From an uncultured Actinomycetes bacterium (GTDB taxonomy: Bacteria > Actinomycetota > Actinomycetes > Nanopelagicales > Nanopelagicaceae), in contig CAIMBV010000081.1 of NCBI GenBank assembly GCA_903839355.1, positions 1-5,201 on the forward strand: a DNA stretch of 5,201 bases, read 5' to 3'. The notes beneath the pieces are model-generated. The model ran no database searches. It saw only the letters and a list, made by a program, of their open reading frames with translations, and had not been told where the DNA came from. The translations under genes and the position numbers were made by a program. Shown here in pieces: positions 1-5,201 of this stretch. Positions within the stretch are counted from its first letter, which is position 1. The number at the start of each line of letters is the position of its first letter.

Positions 1-497
<497 letters not shown>

Positions 498-1817
498 CTA
501 AAGCGCGCTCGAGATCAATAATTGACCAGCCCGCTTGCCTTCCAGAGTCAGGACTGTAATTCGAACACCAGGAATGGTTATTACATCGTGGACGGCTGGA
601 AGGCGACCCAACCAATGCATTACAAATCCACCTGCGGTCTCATATGGTCCCTCAGGGAGTTCAATTCCGGTCTGCTCTTTGAGATCCTCCAAGGAGATCA
701 GGGCATCCACTTCGAAATCACCAGTGCGTGATTGAGCCGTCACCTCACTCTCAGGTTCGTCGTACTCATCCTCGATCTCTCCGATAAAGCACTCGACAAT
801 ATCCTCGAGGGTCACGATTCCATCTGTACCGCCGTATTCGTCAAGAACGATTGCGAGGTGCGAACGCTTGATACGCATCTCGGTCAAGGCAGGTAACACA
901 CCCTTGGTTCCAGGTAGAAATATCACGGGGCGCATAATGTCGAGCAGGGTCTTGTTCATATCTTCATCGCGAAGATTTAAAAGATCTCGTACGTGCAAGA
1001 ATCCGATTACTTCATCGCTCGAGCCACGGGTAACTGGGTAGCGTGAGTGAGCCGTGCGGATAGCAACAACTTTCGCCTCTGCCAGGGTTAACCCAACATC
1101 CAGGAAATCAACTTCGGTGCGCGGCACCATGATCTCGTGGAGTACTAAATCCCCCGCGGTAAATACATCCTCAACGATGTCACGCTCTTCATCCGAAAGC
1201 GCAGCATGGCCAGTAACCAAGTCCACAAGCTCAGCCTCTGAAATCTCTGAGCGAACTTCCTGAGACTTTAATCCGAAGAGCTTGACGATGGCATCTGTAG
1301 AGCGTGAAAGAATCCAGATGATGGGACGGAAGATATTGGCAATTCGATCAATGCTCGGGGCGGCAGCGAGCGCAATCTGCTCAGTCCGATACAAGGCAAG
1401 GCGCTTAGGCACCAGTTCGCCAATCACAAGAGATACATAGGCGATCATCAGCGTCACGAAGACCACTGAGATAGCGGTGCTGAGGCCATGGGATAACCCC
1501 CACCTCTGCAAGATCGGGATTACAAAGGAGGTTCCGATCCGTTCTGAACCCAGGGCTGCTGAGAGAAAGCCGCAGAAGGTCACTCCCACCTGAGCGGCGG
1601 CTAAAAATCTATTGGGATTGGTGGTCAGCTTTGCCAAGCGGGCTGTCCGCTTGGGCTTAACCCCGGCCGCCTCCATCTGACGAAGCTGGGACTCCCGGAG
1701 TGAGATCAGAGCGATCTCCGCGGCTACGAAAATGCCAGCCACAACGATGAAGAGAAGGACCAGGAGTAGATCTAAAACCAGCTGACCGGTACTACCTATC
1801 GGGGGCTTGGGCTCCAT
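498..1817 (-). CDS. CNNM/CorC-family membrane protein (DUF21, paired CBS, CorC_HlyC domains); hemolysin-like name in many databases
   Basis: A 439-residue membrane protein of the CNNM/CorC family, members of which are linked to Mg2+/divalent cation efflux or tolerance. Domains in order: DUF21 transmembrane domain at about 11-185, with hydrophobic segments near 13-35, 72-90, 112-133 and 147-170; a first CBS domain near 224-284, beginning IMVPRTEVDFLDV; a second near 291-345 containing the hallmark DEYGGTDGIVTLEDIVE (326-342); and a CorC_HlyC domain at about 360-437. CBS pairs in this family bind adenine nucleotides. The conserved GEL(V)PK in DUF21 (133-138) is present. Length and domain order are complete for the family. 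The ATG at 1815-1817 has no Shine-Dalgarno motif but sits exactly six bases after a TACCCT hexamer, which suggests leaderless expression. trpS follows 19 bases downstream; the sugar ABC ATPase diverges upstream. The 'hemolysin' label is historical and gives no evidence of toxin activity. The transported ion cannot be read from sequence. Confidence 0.92.
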   Translation of the reverse strand: MEPKPPIGSTGQLVLDLLLVLLFIVVAGIFVAAEIALISLRESQLRQMEAAGVKPKRTARLAKLTTNPNRFLAAAQVGVTFCGFLSAALGSERIGTSFVIPILQRWGLSHGLSTAISVVFVTLMIAYVSLVIGELVPKRLALYRTEQIALAAAPSIDRIANIFRPIIWILSRSTDAIVKLFGLKSQEVRSEISEAELVDLVTGHAALSDEERDIVEDVFTAGDLVLHEIMVPRTEVDFLDVGLTLAEAKVVAIRTAHSRYPVTRGSSDEVIGFLHVRDLLNLRDEDMNKTLLDIMRPVIFLPGTKGVLPALTEMRIKRSHLAIVLDEYGGTDGIVTLEDIVECFIGEIEDEYDEPESEVTAQSRTGDFEVDALISLEDLKEQTGIELPEGPYETAGGFVMHWLGRLPAVHDVITIPGVRITVLTLEGKRAGQLLISSAL

Positions 1818-1823
1818 AGGTCA

Positions 1824-1829
1824 AGGGTA
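1824..1829 (-). promoter_or_regulatory. Putative -10 element for a leaderless corC-like transcript
   Basis: Read on the minus strand this is TACCCT, which fits the TANNNT actinobacterial -10 pattern. Six bases separate it from the ATG, so the predicted +1 is the A of the start codon. The absence of a purine-rich ribosome binding site fits leaderless translation. No good -35 hexamer lies 16-18 bases further upstream, so confidence is moderate. Confidence 0.45.
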
Positions 1830-1862
1830 GCGCGGCGCCAAATGGGAGGGCTCCGCTATACC

Positions 1863-1891
1863 TTGGTAAAGACGGACAATGTGGCTAATCT
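1863..1891 (+). promoter_or_regulatory. Candidate sigma-70-type promoter for the sugar ABC ATPase gene
   Basis: A -35-like TTGGTA (1863-1868) is separated by 17 bases from a -10-like TAATCT (1886-1891). The predicted start is the A at about 1898, giving a leader of about 86 bases before the ATG at 1984. The spacing is ideal, but each hexamer only partly matches consensus. It lies back to back with the promoter of the divergent corC-like gene. Inferred by eye only. Confidence 0.45.
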
Positions 1892-1910
1892 TTACCCACC
1901 AGCGGGCTTC

Positions 1911-1964
1911 CGCCAGTTGGCGTTTTACCTTCATCCAACGGATCGTCGGGCACGTACCTGCCCG
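1911..1964 (+). promoter_or_regulatory. Structured 5' leader of the ABC ATPase mRNA (inferred hairpins)
   Basis: Three small inverted repeats sit between the predicted transcription start and the ribosome binding site. CGCC-AGTT-GGCG (1911-1922) is followed directly by TTTT. CCAACG and CGTCGG (1935-1949) are separated by three bases and have one mismatch. CGGGCA and TGCCCG (1947-1964) form a perfect six-base-pair stem with a six-base loop. The last two overlap by three bases and could be mutually exclusive. The third stem ends at the edge of the purine-rich ribosome binding site. No known riboswitch class is recognised. Confidence 0.35.
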
Positions 1965-1967
1965 GAG

Positions 1968-1975
1968 AAGGAGTG
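1968..1975 (+). promoter_or_regulatory. Ribosome binding site of the ABC ATPase gene
   Basis: AAGGAGTG complements the 3' end of 16S rRNA and lies about eight to ten bases before the ATG at 1984. It fixes the start and contrasts with the two neighbouring minus-strand genes whose starts lack such a site. A weak GAGT/ACTC inverted repeat lies between it and the ATG. Confidence 0.75.
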
Positions 1976-1983
1976 AATAACTC

Positions 1984-3069
1984 ATGGCATCAGTCGTATT
2001 TGAAAACGCTTCTCGAATCTACCCTGGCACAACTAAGCCGGCTGTCGACAAGCTCAACCTCACCGTAAACGATGGCGAGTTTCTTGTACTCGTAGGCCCA
2101 TCTGGTTGCGGTAAATCAACATCCCTTCGCATGCTTGCTGGTCTTGAAGAGGTCGACAATGGTTCGATCCGCATCGGCGACCGCGATGTAACAGATGTTG
2201 CTCCAAAAGATCGCGATATCGCGATGGTTTTCCAGTCTTACGCTCTCTACCCTCACATGTCAGTTGCAGAGAACATGGGCTTCGCGCTCAAGATTGCTGG
2301 AGTTGCTAAAGAGGAGCGCGATCGTCGCGTTCTCGAGGCAGCAAAGCTTCTTGACCTTGAGCCATACCTAGATCGCAAGCCAAAGGCTCTATCTGGTGGT
2401 CAACGCCAGCGTGTTGCTATGGGTCGCGCAATTGTTCGTGAGCCACAAGTCTTCTTGATGGATGAGCCTCTCTCTAACTTGGATGCAAAGTTGCGTGTAG
2501 CAACTCGTACCCAGATTGCAGCTCTCCAACGCCGCTTGGGAATCACAACTGTTTATGTAACACACGATCAGGTTGAAGCTATGACCATGGGAGATCGCGT
2601 AGCCGTTCTTAAGGATGGTCTGCTACAACAAGTTGATACACCTCGTAACCTTTATGACGCACCAATCAATGCCTTCGTAGCAGGATTCATTGGCTCCCCA
2701 GCCATGAACCTCTTGACCGCTCCAGTATCTGGCGGCAAGGCAAGCCTTGGTGATTTCAAGATCGACGTCCCAGGACATGTCAACGGAACAGTCACCGTTG
2801 GTGTTCGCCCAGAAGGCTTCACACCATCTTCAAGTGGCTTCCACGTTCTCGTAGAAGTTGTTGAAGAGCTCGGTTCAGATGCCTTCGTTTATGGTCGTCC
2901 AGTTGATCAAGATGTGAAGTTTGCTAATGGCACCGATGAAGGCGCACAGGTAATCGTTCGTTGGGATCCAAAGAACCCACCAAAGCCTGGCGACACAATC
3001 ACTGTCGAAGCTATCCCACATGCAATCCACCTCTTCGATTCAGCAACAGGTGAGCGCATCAACAAGTAA
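1984..3069 (+). CDS. Sugar ABC transporter ATP-binding protein, MalK/UgpC/MsiK family
   Basis: A 361-residue ATPase that would energise uptake of sugars or glycerol-3-phosphate-like substrates by binding to membrane permeases at the cytoplasmic face. All nucleotide-binding motifs are intact: Walker A GPSGCGKST (38-46), Q-loop at Gln84 in VFQSYALYPHMSV, signature LSGGQ (136-140), Walker B VFLMD with catalytic Glu161, D-loop SNLD (164-167) and H-loop His194 in YVTHDQ. After FIGSPAMN (235-242) comes the MalK/UgpC-type regulatory region with a TOBE-like fold (about 245-350), which sets it apart from amino-acid or multidrug ATPases. Length is typical of the family. No permease or sugar-binding protein gene is next to it, and a terminator follows directly. 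It is therefore probably an orphan, shared ATPase like MsiK of streptomycetes; that is inference. The start is set by a good ribosome binding site. Substrate cannot be assigned. Confidence 0.93.
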   Translation: MASVVFENASRIYPGTTKPAVDKLNLTVNDGEFLVLVGPSGCGKSTSLRMLAGLEEVDNGSIRIGDRDVTDVAPKDRDIAMVFQSYALYPHMSVAENMGFALKIAGVAKEERDRRVLEAAKLLDLEPYLDRKPKALSGGQRQRVAMGRAIVREPQVFLMDEPLSNLDAKLRVATRTQIAALQRRLGITTVYVTHDQVEAMTMGDRVAVLKDGLLQQVDTPRNLYDAPINAFVAGFIGSPAMNLLTAPVSGGKASLGDFKIDVPGHVNGTVTVGVRPEGFTPSSSGFHVLVEVVEELGSDAFVYGRPVDQDVKFANGTDEGAQVIVRWDPKNPPKPGDTITVEAIPHAIHLFDSATGERINK

Positions 3070-3080
3070 ATATAGTAATC

Positions 3081-3114
3081 AAAAAACCCCGGTGAGAAAT
3101 CACCGGGGTTTTTT
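3081..3114 (+). terminator. Strong bidirectional intrinsic terminator between convergent genes
   Basis: A perfect inverted repeat: A6 plus CCCCGGTGA (3081-3095), a GAAA loop (3096-3099), then TCACCGGGG plus T6 (3100-3114). It lies 11 bases after the ABC ATPase stop and 20 bases past the stop of the convergent secreted-protein gene. The A and T runs on both sides let it work in both directions. The GNRA-type GAAA tetraloop is formed only in plus-strand RNA, suggesting the ATPase message is its main target. Confidence 0.93.
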
Positions 3115-3134
3115 CACATTGTCTTGGGTTGAAA

Positions 3135-4442
3135 TTAGCAGGTGCTCTGTTGATTCATTGGTAAGACAGTACAAGGAATCGAGATATCTACCCACCCATT
3201 GCCACTAGAGGCAAATGGCGAGCTGATACCGCTGTTCGGTTGTTCCAGCTCTCTCCGACTCAGTGGTCTGAAATCTCCATTGAATTGATCAGGATTTGGG
3301 GTGTCATCGCCGTTGTCGCCCCATCCAAACTTGTTATGTGCAATTACAGAAAAAGTATACGGCCGGGAGATTGGCAAGAGAGTGAGAGTCTTGCCATCAC
3401 TCACTTTTGCGAAATCATCTCCAAATGGCATCACATCAAAGTTCAGTTGCTGCGATATGGACGTACCCCTAACTATCGCAACCAGCCACGTGGTACAGCT
3501 ATCGTCTGGGCAGACTGGATACGTTAAGTAGAGTGCATATTCATCGACGCTCTCTTTCGATGGACTCGCTTTCCAACTAATTGTGATTTGCTTCTTTTTT
3601 AAATCAAGTAATGAAACCTTTACTCCCGTGACTCCGCTTGGACGTCCCGGTCCAAATCGTGAAGTTGGCAACTCCATACTAGGCACCCATGGAACCATCC
3701 ATTTTGTTTTAGCTAATGGTTTTGCAATATTCGTTGGGTCGAATTGCCTCTCATACTCTGAATAGTCGGGAGAAAGTGTTGGGTACGGCCACTCTAAAGT
3801 TAGAAATTTAGAATTGATAGTTTTGAGATTGAGCGTGAAGTAATTCGGGGGTTTTAGCGCTGCTTCTTGATTACTGGATAGCGTCGAGAAATCTGCGGGG
3901 TTCTCGTCGGGATTGGCCGCAAAGGGAGCGTTATCACCCCATCCGAATCTATTGTGGGCGATGACCCAAACCTTTGCCTGATTAGGAGGCAAGGGACAGT
4001 ATGAAGTTGTACATATTGGAATTTCATTTTGTGCATAAGGATTAAATTGGTCCGTGGTTCCGTCAAATCCAATCAGAGTTACCTTCGCCAGATTCTTGGA
4101 AACCACGGCTGCCAGTACTCCCAGATCCACTTCGTTCGGCGCAGACACATATCCTTGATAGTAAATGGCATATTGATCAACATGTTCCGAAAGGGGGTTG
4201 GTATTCCAACTAAAGGTAACTGTTTGGGAATCAACATTTGATGAGAGAACTTTCAAGCCGGTTACGGTCGAAGGTCGACCGGACTGAAATCTGGAGGGAG
4301 GGTAATTATCAACGCCAGTTCCCATCTCACTCAGCGGATTTGTCATCGCTAATGGTTTCAATTGCGCATTTGTGGCACTAGAGAAAGTCAATTGCACGAC
4401 TAACACGACGGCGAGCCAAATTGAATAGTTTCTAGACCTCAT
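3135..4442 (-). CDS. Secreted protein with two fibronectin-III-like repeats, function unknown
   Basis: A 435-residue protein that I do not recognise as a named family. The N-terminus looks like a Sec signal peptide: basic MRSRN, a hydrophobic core near 8-20 and a likely cleavage after TNA (26). Two related blocks follow, at about 48-190 and 259-396. Each opens with SRF.xGRPSxVTGxKV, continues through an (T/S)xSW....(E)xVD.YA.Y stretch and ends in VIAHN(R/K)FGWGDN...NPD. The W, Y and N..G.G pattern resembles fibronectin type III strands. Paired cysteines occur as C144/C149, C311/C316 and C424/C435 (the last residue), possibly disulfides. No LPXTG anchor, membrane anchor or catalytic motif is seen, so it is probably released or loosely surface-bound, perhaps in binding or adhesion. 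The start at 4440-4442 lacks a ribosome binding site but follows CATAAT by six bases. The gene stands alone, convergent with the ABC ATPase, and looks more A+T-rich than its neighbours. Confidence 0.85.
   Translation of the reverse strand: MRSRNYSIWLAVVLVVQLTFSSATNAQLKPLAMTNPLSEMGTGVDNYPPSRFQSGRPSTVTGLKVLSSNVDSQTVTFSWNTNPLSEHVDQYAIYYQGYVSAPNEVDLGVLAAVVSKNLAKVTLIGFDGTTDQFNPYAQNEIPICTTSYCPLPPNQAKVWVIAHNRFGWGDNAPFAANPDENPADFSTLSSNQEAALKPPNYFTLNLKTINSKFLTLEWPYPTLSPDYSEYERQFDPTNIAKPLAKTKWMVPWVPSMELPTSRFGPGRPSGVTGVKVSLLDLKKKQITISWKASPSKESVDEYALYLTYPVCPDDSCTTWLVAIVRGTSISQQLNFDVMPFGDDFAKVSDGKTLTLLPISRPYTFSVIAHNKFGWGDNGDDTPNPDQFNGDFRPLSRRELEQPNSGISSPFASSGNGWVDISIPCTVLPMNQQSTC
3255..3668 (-). repeat. 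Second copy of the FnIII-like internal repeat
   Basis: Encodes residues 259-396 of the secreted protein. It is related to the block at 3873-4301 through matching motifs: SRFGPGRPSGVTGVKV, ITISWKASPSKESVDEYALY, FSVIAHNKFGWGDN and NPD..NGDFRPLS. Between the opening and closing motifs the sequence differs in length and content, so this is an old duplication. DNA similarity remains visible mainly around the FGWGDN codons (near 3311-3345). Confidence 0.75.
3873..4301 (-). repeat. First copy of the FnIII-like internal repeat
   Basis: Encodes residues 48-190. Its motifs, SRFQSGRPSTVTGLKV, VTFSWNTNPLSEHVDQYAIY, VWVIAHNRFGWGDN and NPDENPADFSTLS, match the second copy in order. It carries a CTTSYC loop where the second copy has CPDDSC, though at a different place relative to the surrounding strands. 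The similarity may extend upstream to a KPLA motif (residue 29 here, residue 241 before copy two). Confidence 0.75.
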
Positions 4443-4448
4443 CTCGGA

Positions 4449-4454
4449 ATTATG
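4449..4454 (-). promoter_or_regulatory. Putative -10 element for a leaderless secreted-protein transcript
   Basis: On the minus strand this reads CATAAT, five of six bases of the TATAAT consensus, and it ends six bases before the ATG. The predicted +1 is the A of the start codon. No Shine-Dalgarno motif is present, which fits leaderless translation. The best -35 candidate (TTATGA with a 16-base spacer) is weak. Confidence 0.5.
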
Positions 4455-4496
4455 ACGGAAACAAGCAAGTTCATAACCATCGATTCACGAAAATAA

Positions 4497-4526
4497 AAAG
4501 CCCCGATGATTTCTCGCCGGGGCTTT
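4497..4526 (-). terminator. Intrinsic terminator of icd
   Basis: On the minus strand, AAAGCCCCGGCGA (4526-4514) pairs with TCATCGGGGCTTT (4509-4497) around a GAAA loop (4513-4510). There is one C-A mismatch and one G-U wobble. A T-rich tract (TTTTTATTTT including the stem end) follows. It begins 15 bases past the icd stop. The GAAA loop and T-tract both fit termination of leftward icd transcription, insulating the downstream secreted-protein gene. Confidence 0.88.
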
Positions 4527-4541
4527 AATCTAACTATCTAA

Positions 4542-5201
4542 TTAAGCGAGCTTCTTTTGCAGGTTCTCATCGATTGCAGCAAGGAAGTCTTGGGTATTAA
4601 GCCAAGGTGCATCCTTCGAGATCAAGAGTGCCAAGTCCTTTGTCATCTTGCCGGATTCAACAGTCTCGATGCAGACCGCTTCCAAGTTCTTAGCAAAGGC
4701 TGCTAGCTCTGGGTTGTTATCCAACTTAGCGCGATGTGAAAGACCTTGCGTCCAGGCAAAGATTGAGGCAATTGGGTTTGTTGAAGTCTGCTTGCCGGCT
4801 TGGTGATCGCGGTAGTGGCGAGTCACAGTTCCGTGGGCAGCCTCTGACTCAACTGTCTTTCCATCTGGAGTCATTAATACTGATGTCATCAATCCGAGTG
4901 AGCCATAGCCTTGTGCAACGGTATCTGACTGAACATCTCCGTCGTAGTTCTTACAAGCCCAAACATAGCCACCAGGCATGCGAAGTGACATTGCAACCAT
5001 GTCATCGATCAAGCGATGCTCGTACCAGATTCCAAGAGCATCAAATTGGCTCTTGAACTCTGCTTGGTAGATCTCTTCAAAGATATCCTTGAAGCGACCA
5101 TCGTAGGCCTTCAAAATAGTGTTCTTGGTTGAGAGATAGACCGGATACTTGCGGAGCAAACCGTAATTGAGCGAGGCGCGAGCGAAGTCGCGGATTGAAT
5201 C
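4542..5201 (-). CDS. icd: Isocitrate dehydrogenase (NADP-dependent, eukaryote-like subfamily), C-terminal part cut by the right edge
   Basis: Oxidatively decarboxylates isocitrate to 2-oxoglutarate in the TCA cycle, making NADPH. The visible 219 or so residues begin [14 protein letters not shown] and continue through [20 protein letters not shown], with the catalytic lysine of the TKNT motif. [13 protein letters not shown] and [11 protein letters not shown] carry the metal-binding aspartates. [11 protein letters not shown] is the NADP 2'-phosphate-binding segment (the Arg-His pair matching human IDH1 R314/H315), followed by [15 protein letters not shown] and HRAKLDNN. This pattern matches the homodimeric IDH1/IDH2-like type rather than the E. 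coli type. The family is about 400-410 residues, so the N-terminal half lies beyond the edge. The reading frame is open to the window end; a TTG at 5157-5159 is an internal leucine, not a start. A dedicated terminator lies just downstream. Identification is secure. Confidence 0.96.
   Translation of the reverse strand, partial: DSIRDFARASLNYGLLRKYPVYLSTKNTILKAYDGRFKDIFEEIYQAEFKSQFDALGIWYEHRLIDDMVAMSLRMPGGYVWACKNYDGDVQSDTVAQGYGSLGLMTSVLMTPDGKTVESEAAHGTVTRHYRDHQAGKQTSTNPIASIFAWTQGLSHRAKLDNNPELAAFAKNLEAVCIETVESGKMTKDLALLISKDAPWLNTQDFLAAIDENLQKKLA

Noticed and set aside
498..1817. A hemolysin toxin
   Set aside because: The domain set is that of CNNM/CorC ion-related membrane proteins; the hemolysin name is inherited from old annotation.
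3240..3531. Two overlapping plus-strand open frames inside the secreted-protein gene
   Set aside because: They are antisense to a frame with a signal peptide and internal protein repeats, which is the real coding frame.
3255..4301. CRISPR array or short tandem DNA repeat
   Set aside because: There are only two long, diverged protein-level repeats, with no short regular direct repeats or spacers.
3081..4526. The inverted terminator pair as the ends of an insertion sequence or integron-like cassette
   Set aside because: There is no transposase, integrase or target-site duplication. Each hairpin has its T-tract at a gene end, so terminator function explains them.
4736..5056. Plus-strand open frame of 106 codons
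   Set aside because: It is antisense to highly conserved isocitrate dehydrogenase sequence.
5157..5159. TTG as a start codon for a short isocitrate dehydrogenase
   Set aside because: Conserved isocitrate dehydrogenase residues continue upstream without a stop to the window edge, so this is an internal leucine.

Overview
The window looks like ordinary chromosome from a bacterium of moderate G+C content, most likely a small-genome actinobacterium, for example a freshwater Nanopelagicales/acI-like lineage. This rests on the gene set, compact spacing, an orphan MsiK/UgpC-type sugar ABC ATPase, an NADP-type isocitrate dehydrogenase of the eukaryote-like subfamily, and two start codons that appear to be read from leaderless transcripts. 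The phylum is an inference; no rRNA or marker tree is available here.

Layout from left to right. Positions 1-478 (minus) hold the N-terminal part of tryptophanyl-tRNA synthetase (trpS), cut by the left edge. Nineteen bases upstream of it, and probably co-transcribed with it, is a CNNM/CorC-type membrane protein with DUF21, paired CBS and CorC_HlyC domains (498-1817, minus). A 166-base divergent intergenic region (1818-1983) carries back-to-back promoter candidates and a structured 5' leader. It precedes a MalK/UgpC/MsiK-type sugar ABC transporter ATPase (1984-3069, plus). A strong bidirectional terminator (3081-3114) separates this gene from a convergent gene for a secreted protein with two copies of a fibronectin-III-like repeat (3135-4442, minus), whose function I do not recognise. 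A second terminator (4497-4526) follows the C-terminal half of isocitrate dehydrogenase (icd, 4542-5201, minus), which runs off the right edge.

The genes do not form one pathway. trpS serves translation, the CorC-like protein probably ion homeostasis, the ATPase energises sugar uptake, and icd makes 2-oxoglutarate and NADPH in the TCA cycle. The accessory-looking part is the secreted repeat protein. It stands alone between two housekeeping genes, is more A+T-rich than they are, and is flanked by two nearly identical GAAA-loop terminator hairpins in inverted orientation. I found no tRNA, rRNA, CRISPR array, transposase or phage gene, and no convincing new multi-gene system.
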